A DNA stretch of 64,000 nt, taken from contig OX442316.1 of assembly GCA_949358305.1 (NCBI GenBank), positions 11,904,001 to 11,968,000 on the forward strand, in the 5' to 3' direction. Below, piece by piece: positions 38,288 to 48,104 of the stretch. The position numbers and the translations under genes were made by a program. The stretch's first letter is position 1. Each line of letters starts with the position of its first letter. This stretch comes from Strigamia acuminata (Eukaryota > Arthropoda > Chilopoda > Geophilomorpha > Linotaeniidae). The notes under the pieces were generated by a model. That model worked only from the letters and a program-made list of their open reading frames with translations. It made no database searches and had not been told where the DNA came from.

Positions 38288-38543
38288 CGTAGGCGGGATG
38301 GGCAGACCGGCAGCGGTGTGAAAGCTGGAATTTTTAAACTTGTGCGATTCATCGGCAACCACCACCAGAGGGAGAAATGTTTTGTATTTATATTTATTTT
38401 TTGTTGCAGAATGTAGTTTATTAATTATTAGGTAATAAAAATATCTTTAAATAAATTCTGAGTTTCTAAAAGTTGAGTGAAATATTTTTTCGGGATTAGA
38501 GATGTATATATAGAGGCAAATATAGAGGCCGCTCAGATTTAAA
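38288..38543. promoter_or_regulatory. Divergent promoter region between Myo1D and NUP42
   Basis: Only 256 bp separate the start codons of the leftward myosin and the rightward nucleoporin, so both 5' UTRs and promoters must lie here. No TATA box or other motif could be assigned with confidence. Confidence 0.6.
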
Positions 38544-39950
38544 ATGGCGTCTTCCATACCGTGCAAGTTTTATGCTCGTGGTTACTGCCGAAATAACAAT
38601 AATTGCCGATTTCTTCACGGTATTATGATGAAAAACAAATTTAAACTTGAGAAAATAAATGTTTTGTTTTTAATTTAGATGGGCAAGAAAACAACCAACA
38701 AAATTCGTCCGGTAATAATAATTACAGATACATTAGATCAAGTGTGCTATCAGAAAACAGGAATCAAAACAATTTTCCAAACACAAATCGACACGAACAA
38801 GACAGAGAAATTAGGTATTAAAAATCATTTTTTAAAATATATATAAAAATACTAAAAAAAAGATCATTAATTTCAATAGGCAAACTGTTATTCAAGATGT
38901 CAGTGCTTGGGAGGCAGGAAATCAATGGCTGTTCTCGTGCTTTGGACCGATAAAAGATGGAGAAAATTTCCCCGAATTAAATGACCTATCGCCCGAAGAA
39001 TTACGCTTTAATGCATACCAAGCAGAAATACAAGGAACCATCCACAATTACGTAAACGATTGTCGACCATTTATCTATATTTTTCACTGTTTACAAAATC
39101 TGATTGCTACAGAAAGAAGAAGTTGCAAATTTGGCATCGGAAATGAAACACAAACGTTCACTGCTAAAAAATCCATCGCAAAGCGTTATGGACACCTTGG
39201 TGAATATTTGGAAACCAAATTATCCAATTAACCGACTTAAACATTAATTTCAACAGATTAAACTCTACAGTCATTCATCAGAGAGAGAAGAACCGAAGAA
39301 TAGATCACTACAACGTAAAACAAACCAAATTGTTGATAAATTTCACAATTATTCCACTTTTTTTTTCTTCTTTAGCCAACGTATTCGGTTCTTCGGCACC
39401 ATCCAATCCCGCATCGTCGTTTTCGTTTAAATTACCAACGAACAGAAGCGCATTAACAACAAATTCGAGCTCTCTATTCGGAAATCAACCAAACACTGCG
39501 AGTTCGTCGCTTTTTGGCGGGCAAACAAATGCAAATTTTGGCACTGTTGGACAATCCGGTTTTGGAGCAAATCAGCCTGTCCAGTCTGACAATTTATTCA
39601 TGGAAACCCAGAATAATGTTTTTCAAAACCAACAGCAAACGAATGCATCTGCCTTCTCATTCGCAGCTGGTCCTTTCCAAAACAATTCAACAAATTCAAA
39701 TATGCAACAGAATTCGTCCAATATGCAACAGAATTTTGGTTTTGCAGCGAATAATCAAACGAATCAGTCAAATAGTTTATTCGGTCGAAGCAATCCTTCA
39801 AATAATTCTTCATTCGGGGTTCGCGAGGAGGAAACGACTAAATACTCTAAAATAGAGAATTTAACTGACGAAGAAAAACAACAATTTCTAAGTACTTCGT
39901 TTACTTTGGGATTAATTCCAGAAAAACCGCCACCGCGTGAATTCATTTAG
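38544..39950 (+). CDS. NUP42: NUP42/NLP1-like FG nucleoporin with CCCH zinc finger
   Basis: Cytoplasmic-face nucleoporin that docks GLE1 during mRNA export. Exon 1 (38,544-38,619) opens MASSIPCKFYARGYC and holds one C-x7-C-x5-C-x3-H zinc finger at the extreme N-terminus, as in human NUP42. Exon 2 (38,679-38,814) is Asn/Gln-rich. Exon 3 starts at 38,880 and has AWEAGNQWLFSCFGPIKDG and LSPEELRF, matching the conserved middle of NUP42. The last exon begins near 39,376 and holds about eight FG dipeptides (LFGNQ, LFGGQ, GFGAN and others). It ends LTDEEKQQFLSTSFTLG then IPEKPPPREF, the C-terminal GLE1-binding motif. The exon boundaries between about 39,053 and 39,376 were not resolved. Identity is well supported at both ends. 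Confidence 0.88.
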
Positions 39951-40216
39951 TCATGTTATTCTTTTACTATTATTAATTGTATCAAGCCAGAAATTCGCAT
40001 CATGTATATATATATAATATAAATTAAATACATTTAACTATCTACGGAGTTTTAATTATTGTTTTTTTTTAAAATCAGAAAGAATACCACAATTTAACCA
40101 ATGCTAGATTGTTTACATTAAGCTAAGATTTTCACAAACGACCAAAATATTTAAAAACGAATAAAAACCACATTCTATTTACGCAAATAAATATCGTTTA
40201 CTTCAAGACATCCTCG

Positions 40217-41207
40217 CTATCTTCTCTTTTCACCCTTCTGTGTACGCTTTTTCTCTTTTTCCTTTCGTTCTAATTGCTGTTGTTTTTGTTTTTCTCTGCG
40301 TAAATTTTAAAAAACGTCAATAAAAATCACTAAAAAAATTTAAAATCTTAAGTTTCTCAACCTGTTGACTTTATCCTGAGCTTTTTTCTTCTCCACGTCT
40401 AACTTAGCTTGCTCTCGTCGTTCTTTTTCAGCTTTAACCACCGATTCTGCATTGACATTTCGAACGAGATCTAATTTCGCGTTAAGTATAGAGTGGCGAT
40501 AATAGTAAAACTGAGTAAATTACAACGTGTAGTAAGGATACGGTTACTTCCGTGCGGTGTAATGGTAACGGCTCGTTCTGTTTTGCTAGCTTCGTCCGAA
40601 TTTCCACTGAATTTAGTTAAGATATTGCTTATCGTTCGTTGTTACGTGGGATTTTAAACAGAATTTTTGAAAGGATACTCTTCGTCGTCGGATACTTGAC
40701 TGTATTGCGCTACAATGGCATCACGATATTGTTTTTCTTCATCCGTGATTTTTTTCATGGTGTTTACTCGTTGCGTTTGTTGCTCCATTATCGTGACGAA
40801 TTTTTCATTTACGTCGAACGTTTTTTCTAAAAATAACACACAAAATGAAGCCAATTCGAGTCAATTACGTGGTGACTTGCAATTTACCGTTTTTATCGGA
40901 ATTGGCAGACATGTTGCGCATCGTCCACTTCAATAAAATCTCTTTACAGAGAGGCGTAATTATTTCTTCCTGAAATTAAAATTTCGTATGCAAAATTAGC
41001 ACGCCATGTGATTTTTTTTTTTACGTTACAAAATTTTACCGAAATTTCGGAAAGTATTCCTTCTAGAGCTTCAATTTTTTCTTCATCGGATTCATCACCT
41101 TCAAGAATGCTTTTGATGTAGCCTCCGAAAACCTCTTGATCTGTATTTAAAGCTTTTAATTCGTTGTCTAGCCATTCCTCAAATTCACCGCTACTTGATG
41201 CCGCCAT
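40217..41207 (-). CDS. CCDC43: CCDC43 homologue
   Basis: Small conserved eukaryotic protein of poorly defined function with a basic coiled-coil C-terminus. The first exon (41,040-41,207) reads FEEWLDNELKALNTDQEVFG then YIKSILEGDE, matching the N-terminal PWI-like segment of CCDC43. Next come KEILLKWTMRNMSANSDKN (about 40,888-40,972), then MKKITDEEKQYRDAIVAQYS followed by QVSDDE (to about 40,666; donor AGA|gtatcc in phase 2). A further exon lies near 40,546-40,608. The last exon ends ERKEKEKKRTQKGEKRR, almost the same as the vertebrate C-terminus. One internal junction (near 40,500-40,550) could not be put in frame with certainty. It is tail-to-tail with NUP42, 266 bp apart. Confidence 0.85.
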
Positions 41208-41563
41208 TTTGTAGTTGCACTTGTCGACTATAGAGACATCTAGCGAGTAAAATCAGAACCTAAACCAAACCTGATCGATGCTTATTGATGTCCGATGATA
41301 TGATTGATTACAGATTACAGTCGAGCTGTTGTTGCGTGCAAATTCCCCATTATCAAAATGAAAGGAAAACAAAAAAACACCATTCATTTTCTCCTCGTAT
41401 ACATTTATTATTCATTTTATTTTCTTTCATAAAATATTATCAAAATTGTATACATACAATTTATTTATGTTTTAAAATAAATTTCTCACACCCGCATAGC
41501 AAAACTTTTTAATTCTATTTAAATATCACAAAATCAAGGAAGGCTACTGTAATTTGTTTCTAG

Positions 41564-42127
41564 TCAATCATTCGTTAAGAAATTTTTGTACAGGTAACTA
41601 AACACAAAAGCAAAGCTCATAGCTAAAACTACAATGGTAATGATTTTTGCGTAGTTATTAAGGCGACGCTGCAGAGCTATATGGCCGCCCAAATGTTTTG
41701 GATTTTCACGCTGTCCATCACTTGACGTTTGTGACGAAGTAAAAGCCAAACTTTGCGTAAACGACATTCTGTTTGGATCATCAATACCCAGCATTAGCTT
41801 TAAAAAATGCAACAAAAAAAAGAATTAATTAATTAAATTAAATTAAATAATTAATTAATTAAAAAAACCAGATTGAAACAAATAAATTTAAATTACCAAA
41901 GAGGTCCACGGTGGAGAGTCGTCATTCGCGTTTACTTCTTCTGGTTCTGCGCTGTCTTTGATCGTAGAAATTTCTAATGAATTACTTAAAGTGTCTTTCG
42001 ATCCAATTCCGTTGCTATTAGACTTTCGGCGGGTTTTGGAAAAACTGGAACAACCTGTGGCTGGCGAAACGGTCGAATGGGATCTTGAAGGACTTTTACT
42101 CGATGGTTCGGTGATCGTTTTGCTCAT
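41564..42127 (-). CDS. Small C-terminally membrane-anchored protein, unrecognised
   Basis: Two exons, 41,897-42,127 and 41,564-41,797, join in phase 0 to give 154 residues. The first half is Ser/Thr-rich and polar (KSPSRSHSTVSPATG), probably disordered and a possible phosphorylation target. Near the C-terminus a single hydrophobic segment, IITIVVLAMSFAFVFSYLY, is followed by only about eight residues, the architecture of a tail-anchored protein facing the cytosol. The stretch just before the helix (HIALQRRLNNYAK) is basic. No family is recognised. The start is the first ATG after an in-frame stop region. Confidence 0.75.
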
Positions 42128-42411
42128 ATTTTAAAGACTTCACGCTCCGCCTTAACTCCTGTGGTGATGTGGAAACAGAAGAGAGTCGTTCGCGACTGAT
42201 TCTTTTAGCGTTATTCCACAACTAAACTGGAATTGATTTTATCGATCTCGAAACCAACGTTATGTTGGTTTGGTGAAACGGAAGTAAACAAATAAAAAAC
42301 CTTAAATAATAGACCAAACCCAAAAAAAATTTAAAAAAACATAAATAAACCATTTTATCATTAAAAAATAAATAAAAGACAGACTGAAAGCGTTTTCCTT
42401 AATTTATCTTG

Positions 42412-42620
42412 TTAATAGCGATACACAACCTCTCCACCATGTATGAAATATGCAAATTGATCCAAACTAATCTCGTGGATTACTTTTTCTTGGCTGAAAC
42501 ACGTAAAACCAAAGTAACCGCACATATTGCAAGTGCACGCATGCCTGCCAGACGGAATTATGCAACCACATGATGACAAATTAATTGCATTGTTCCTAGA
42601 GAAAATAATAATAGTCACGT
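42412..42620 (-). CDS. Putative cysteine-rich terminal exon
   Basis: After a good acceptor (ttctctag|GAAC, minus strand, exon start about 42,598) one frame is open to a stop at 42,412. It encodes CGCIIPSGRHACTCNMCGY with several closely spaced Cys, then a hydrophilic tail ending GGEVVYRY. A small upstream exon (about 42,697-42,741) has good splice sites, but its phase does not give an open join in this frame. The parent gene is uncertain. It may be a separate small gene or another 3' end of the Mpv17 locus. The upper boundary given is approximate. Confidence 0.35.
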
Positions 42621-42782
42621 AAAACATTAAATTCTTTATTATTTCAAAATAAAATCGCATTACATTTGTTCAAACTTTTTAAATTATAGCATTATACCTG
42701 ATTTGACACGATAAATGCGGTGCACATTGTTTTAAAATTTACTACAATAATAAAATCGAAAAAAACATTTCAATAAAATTCC

Positions 42783-42995
42783 TTAGTCACAAGATACAGA
42801 GGGGGGCGGGTTGCATAGGTTGCATTGGCATTGGTCCTGTTTTTTCCTTCGAAAAAACTTAGCTATCGATTTCAATTTCGAAGAGATCACATGTCGAGGG
42901 GCATTAGGTTCGTGGTGGTCACACTTGGTGGGTCTTGGTGGGTCTTGGTGGGTTGTTGGACTTATCACCCTCTGAGAACACAGAATTTTGATCAT
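42783..42995 (-). CDS. Putative cysteine-rich exon, possible further Mpv17-locus 3' end
   Basis: The minus strand is open for about 65 codons. It contains a basic amphipathic segment, SSKLKSIAKFFRRKK, followed by QCQCNLCNPPPSVSCD and a stop. A plausible acceptor (gttctcag) precedes the ISPTTHQDPPRPTKC part. The mix of an amphipathic basic helix with Cys/Pro clusters resembles the giant Cys/Pro tail encoded just upstream, so the two may be related. No full gene model could be built. Confidence 0.35.
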   Translation of the reverse strand: MIKILCSQRVISPTTHQDPPRPTKCDHHEPNAPRHVISSKLKSIAKFFRRKKQDQCQCNLCNPPPSVSCD

Positions 42996-43098
42996 TCGTG
43001 GACGTGGAGCAGCAATGTAAGAATAAAACTTTTCTTTTCATAAAAAAATTACTAAAATTTTACCATAAAAAAATGGGCATATATTATCGCTATTGTTA

Positions 43099-46000
43099 TT
43101 ATTCGTTTGGTTCACAAGTACAATTATCTTGCAGTTTATGCTTAGGTGGATATTGGAGCGCGCTTTCTGTGGCAGGGAATTGATCCGCTGAAGTTGATAC
43201 TATAGTTACAACATGGGGCGATAGAGCTGCTGGCGGAACAGGAGGTTCAGCCGATGCAGTTGGCGGCACGGCACACGGATCAACCGGTGGAGTTGGCGGG
43301 ACGGCACACGCATCAACCGGTGGAGTTGGCGGGACGGGACACGCAGCAGCCGGTGGAGTTGGCGGGACGGGACACGCAGCAGCCGGTGGAGTTGGCGGGA
43401 CGAACGGTGCAGCCAATGGTGGAGTTACAGATGGAAGTGGAGGTGCTGATAAAGAAACTGTCAAGTGAATTTGGGTTGCCGAATTTGAGGGCACTGGAAA
43501 CGTGCAAATCTGCGCGCCAGGAGTGGAGGAGATAGCCACAGGACCGAACTGCTGGTAAGGCAATTGCGGCCCGTGCAAGTACAAAATCGGATAATTATTA
43601 GCCATTATTGGTTGGTTGTATTCCGATTGTTGTTGTGGTGGTGGCGGCGGTAGCGGTGCTGGTTCCGGTTCCGGTTCCGGTTCCGGTTCCGGTTCCTCTA
43701 ACTCGGCATTATTGGTACCGCATGGTAACACCAAGTCCACCAAGTCCTCTCCAGGCATTGCCGGATCTGGTGACTCGCAATCAATTGAGGGCGGCAAAGA
43801 TTCTTCTTCAGCAAACCACGGATTGACTCCATCGTAAATTGAGGCATCGAATTGCGCATCGTAATTACACGGGTCGTCCGTAATGGGATCGAAATTTTCT
43901 TCTAGTTGTTCATCGTCCGGTATAATTTGCTCTGTGGGCTGCAAAGGGGGAGCTAATTCTGACATGGGGAACTCCTCGCCTTCACTGGACAATAAAGGCT
44001 GCTCATTGTCGTTGGACAGAAGGGACCGATCGACAATTGTGTTCGTTAATTCGTCTAATTGTATCGGCGTTAATTCGACTGATTGTGGCGGCTCTAATTC
44101 GGCTGATTGTGGCGACGCTAATTCGCCGCTTGCCGACTCGTAATAAATAGACGGCGCGGGCGCTGGTTCCTGCAGGAAAAACTCATCGGTCGCATCGGGT
44201 TTTAAATCTTCGGATAAAGGTGTGGGATTGTAATCCTCTTTGCACGGGTCGCAAGGTTCGCACGGGTTGCACGGGTCGCAGGGGTCGCAAGGGTCGCAGG
44301 GGTCGCAAGGGTCTGGGGGCGGTGCTGGAGGTTTATCAGGGACGCAAGCGACAGTGTAGGTTAATTTAGCAGTTTCTGCGCAATCGGGAGGCGAGGGCAT
44401 CTCACCGGCGATGGTTGAAGTTGATATAGGGGCTGATGGACAAGGTGCCGCCTCCAAGATATTTTCCTGCACCGGAACGGACGGAACCGAAGTCCCCGTT
44501 TGGGGCAGCAACAACGAATACACCTGGAATTCTTGGCACGGATGAGTGAACTCGAGCCGCGTTGGCGGCACCTCGAATTGATACGGAGGAGCATTCATAT
44601 TCCGATCGGCAATTTCGATATTGATCGGCGGTATCTCGACATAAGTCGGACCGCTAAACGAATCATCCCCCATTTGCAATTCTTCATCCATCGGCGGCGG
44701 ATCCACATTTGGAACAAACGCTTCCTTAATCTTGAAGCAAAAATCTTTACAGTCGAGTGGATACACCTTGGGTGGGGGACACGTTGATTTTTTGATGCAC
44801 GGTTGGGCCGGACACGTTTTCTTTCTTATGCACTCCTGCTTTAAAGGCGGGCATTTCGGCACCGACACCACTGGGCATGGCGGGGGGGCAGGTCTAGGGC
44901 ACGTTTTATTCTTAATGCACGGAGCGGGCACGACTATTGCCGGGGAAGTGCACGTTTTGGGGCAGGAGGGTCGCCCGGTGCAGATCGGCATCGGACACGG
45001 ACACGTGCCTTTTTGGATGCAGACGGGGGGTGGACGTGGCGGGGGGCTTTTCTGTTTTCTCGGGCACGAGCAGGTGGGCTTGGGTTTGCAAGTGCAGCGT
45101 GGCGGAGGGGCAATTTTTTTAGCCGGTCGAGATTTGCACGTGCAAACTTGGCTCCTGGGTTGGGGGCAAATGGAAACCGGTGAAGTGGTAGAGTGTTTCC
45201 TCATGCAAACTCTCTTTAGGTTCTCTTTGAAGGTTTGCAACTTTCCTTTATTCGACGAGCAATCCGGCACCGATTTCGATTTGCGGATGCATTCGGCCGA
45301 GCGGAATGGATTTTTCACGATCCCCCACACTTTCGATACCAATGGCCAAGTATCGCTATTGTTCAAAGTTACCTGCGATGAGTCACAGAGCTGCAACACT
45401 TCTTCGCTCTGTTTTCCCTCCACGCAGGTGCAGCTGTCCTCTTGACATCGTTTCACCGTCGGTTGTTCATCAAAACACATCAAGACTTTCTCTTCGGGTT
45501 TGTCTCCGCACTTTGCTACGAACGTCTCTTCGCTTTTGTCTACGCACTTCGCTACGAAGGTCTCTTCGCTTTTGTCTACGCACTTCGCTACGCACGTCTC
45601 TTCGCTTCGTTTTTGGGGCTTTGGTTTCTTGTTGCACGTGCAGATCGGTTTCTCTATCGGCGTGTTGTCGCGGGGACAAGTCGCCTTGCCGATGCATTTT
45701 GGTTTTGCCGGCCTTTTCACTTCGACATGCGGTAGCGAGACTGTTGTGGCTAGAGCCGCGATTTGGTTATCGGGGCTTCGAAATTTCATGCAGTCGTCTT
45801 TCTGCACTACCACGCACGTCGGTTTCACTCCGCACGTAATCTTCTCGACTTTACATGAGTTGTCGCAGCATGGTGGTTCGGGCAATTTCTCTTTGGGTTT
45901 GATCAAGCGACAACATTCGTCAAATTCCACGGGTAGATCGTTCTTATGTTTGCCGAATAATACGTTGTTCGCTACGTGTCCTAGTTTTGGTAACATTTGT

Positions 46001-46297
46001 TTGATGCGTTCACCAGTTGATGGACCCTCGTCTTTTTTCTCGGGGAGATCGGGGTGATCGGGGAGATCGGGTTCGTAACAAATAGTTTTCCTGTTCGGGA
46101 AAGGAACGTCGCGACAGATGACTTGTGAGGGCGCATGGACGATGGGTCTTGGTTTGCGGAAAAATTCACATTCTTCGTCTAGTATATAAATTGAACTTGT
46201 TCCATGAACTTTAAAGGGGCATTGTAGACAGGGTTTATTGCACAGCCACATCAGGTAGGAATATGTTATCAACATTGTAGCGTTAATCACTAATATC
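43099..46297 (-). CDS. Alternative last exon of Mpv17: MPV17 terminal helix plus about 1,040-residue Cys/Pro-rich tail
   Basis: A single 3,199-bp exon. After the acceptor (ctacag|GATATTAG) it encodes ILVINATMLITYSYLMW then LCNKP, a diverged copy of the normal MPV17 last segment (IIVVNITALCWNTYLAW then KLNKP; 11 of the first 21 residues identical), in the same phase. It then runs on for about 1,040 residues to the stop after CTCEPNE. The tail has CIxKxTCP motifs (about 44,785-45,690), three SEETFVAKCVDK-type 12-mers (45,491-45,608), about seven xPC triplets (44,241-44,312), an EP run (43,661-43,696) and 11-residue PPTPPxxxC repeats (43,258-43,402). It is clearly more GC-rich than its surroundings. 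No known domain is seen. The repeats recall Cys/Pro-rich structural proteins, for example of sperm mitochondria or tails, but that is inference. Confidence 0.75.
43258..43402. repeat. 33-bp coding tandem repeat, about four copies
   Basis: The unit on the plus strand includes GGTGGAGTTGGCGGGACG. It encodes PPTPPAAACPV and PPTPPVDACAV variants on the minus strand. Copies are nearly identical, so the array is probably length-variable. Confidence 0.85.
44241..44312. repeat. 9-bp coding tandem repeat (DPC triplets)
   Basis: About seven to eight copies of a GGGTCGCAA-type unit encode (D/N/E)PC triplets on the minus strand, placing a cysteine every third residue. Confidence 0.85.
45491..45608. repeat. 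36-bp coding tandem repeat (SEET...KC units)
   Basis: Three copies of a 36-bp unit encode SEETFVAKCVDK-like 12-mers on the minus strand, followed by a degenerate fourth. Confidence 0.8.
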
Positions 46298-46430
46298 CTG
46301 TAGTAAAAATGGCAAATTAGATCAAAATTAAATGCGATTTTTTTTTAACTTAAAAATAAATTAATTTAATTCTACTATGAGTAATCGGTTTCTGCTATTC
46401 GGAACGTTGTGTCCATGCAATAAGATTTTT

Positions 46431-47506
46431 CTAAACATTTAGATTTAGTTGTTTGTTTTCGAAAGGCTTATTCAGCTTCCATGCGAGATATGTATTCCAG
46501 CAGAGAGCTGTTATATTGACGACGATAATCCTGTAAATTAAATAAATTTGGTAGAAATAAATATGCAACTTTTGTTTACATAGCTGCCAATGGATTTAAG
46601 TGGTTTTGGGATAATTTAAACGTTCAAATTAATTTTTAAAAAAAAATCTTCACGTATCATTTGATAAATCGGCAAGAATTACCTATGTTGGAGTGGAACT
46701 ACGTAAAAATTAATTGTCTGCACGGCTGGCCAAATCTAAAAGAACAAAAATAAAGTATTTAAGTTTTTAAACATACAAACACGTATATTCGTTGAAATAT
46801 TAAAACGTACTATGTAATTGGCTTGCAAAATATCTAAGTATTCCTAAAAAATTAAAAAAAAATTCCAATTATCAATTAATTTAAAAACAATTAAAAAAAA
46901 CCCATCAAATATCTACCTCGTTTAATTTATCCCACACTTTAGGAAATGGTTGGTGTTGAACTAACCCCATTACAAGCATAAAGTTCCCTACAAACAACGG
47001 GGCGAAGAACAACTAAAACAAATTTAAAAAATAATTAAAAACAAATTAAAATTTAACAAAATATAACAAACTCAACCTGATCACTCAGCATCTTCTTCAG
47101 AGCTGTCCCAGTAGTTAAACTACTGCCGAACATCTTTTCTAAAATCACATACCAGCCTCTTATTGATGGACCCTAAAAAAAAACATTTAGATTATTCTTT
47201 TTCGTTTGTAAAAGTGTAAAAAAAAAAAAAAACAGAAATAAAAGAAAAACTCACGACGAAAAACATTCCCATAGCTGCAAATCTCGCCGTCCTAGTCGGG
47301 TCTAATTCATTTAATTCCTTCCTGTCCACAAATACTTGGGATAGTACATCCCCAGTACCCATTATAGCAGCTAAAATGAATAAATTAATAAAATTAATGT
47401 AAATAATCGTTAGAAATGTATTTATCTGCAAATTCGATTTCATATAACCCGCTATGCCTACCGGTCTGGAGTGACCATGTTCGCCAAGGACTTTTTTGTA
47501 GAACAT
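46431..47506 (-). CDS. Mpv17: MPV17-like inner mitochondrial membrane protein
   Basis: Member of the Mpv17/PMP22 family, four-helix channel-like proteins linked to mitochondrial DNA maintenance. The first exon (47,449-47,506) reads MFYKKVLGEHGHSRPVGIA and joins in phase 1 to AIMGTGDVLSQVFV. Then come GPSIRGWYVILEKMFG, LFFAPLFVGNFMLVMGLVQ, EYLDILQANYI, IWPAVQTINFYVVPLQHR and the last exon, 46,431-46,530, IIVVNITALCWNTYLAW, ending KLNKPFENKQLNLNV. WPAVQ.INFYVVPLQHR is the family signature. Seven exons with introns of about 50-120 bp. Length of about 180 residues is normal. The same first six exons can also splice to the long exon that ends at 43,099. Confidence 0.92.
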
Positions 47507-48104
47507 GTAAATACCTTTGCCACAGAGCGCTCGCTCTATGCATTTTTTTGTTTTGCTATATTTTTAGAAACACAGATGGCTTTAAGCCTTCTTAAAATTT
47601 GGGATTTTTCTCATCGAATTTGTGTTCGCGCTGCTGCTTCCACGCCACCGTCTGCTCCGGAAGTAAATGCACGCGCTGTTTTTTTCTAGTCGATAAATGA
47701 GCATCGATTATTTATCGATATATTTTATTTCTACTTTTAAAAGCAATTTTATTCGATTAAATAGTGGCAAAAGAAATGACTGTTCTCAACATCGATATTT
47801 TTATTAGTCGCGCCTGCGCAGTTTTTATTTTGGCGGTAAAAGCGAAGTTCCAGTTCAGTTTTAAACACAACCGTACTATGATGTATGGTGACGTCATCGA
47901 CACGGGAGAAGTTGTAGACTTTTAGAAACTTGTTTGAAAAATAATCAGTCTATGCCAACGTGATGTGAGTTAAAATACAGAGAACTTGATGACGCCTTAT
48001 CTACTAATATCAAAATCGCATCACTAACCTATGACTCATCAAGATACCCAACTGCAACCATCAGTAATTATTTCTTGGTATCCACCCACACCCACGTACT
48101 TACA
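47507..48104. promoter_or_regulatory. Divergent promoter region between Mpv17 and ADA, with DRE- and E2F-like motifs
   Basis: About 600 bp separates the two start codons. TATCGATA, the arthropod DRE/DREF core-promoter motif, is at 47,713-47,720. A TTTTGGCGGTAAAA block with an E2F-like core is near 47,828-47,841. Both motif types are common in housekeeping and proliferation promoters; assignment here is from sequence alone. Confidence 0.5.

Noticed and set aside
43254-46057. Several long plus-strand open frames (for example 44,732-45,445 and 45,500-46,057)
   Set aside because: They are antisense to the Cys/Pro-rich exon and mirror its GC-rich repeats. They have no splice context, and the minus-strand frame is longer and joins Mpv17 in phase.
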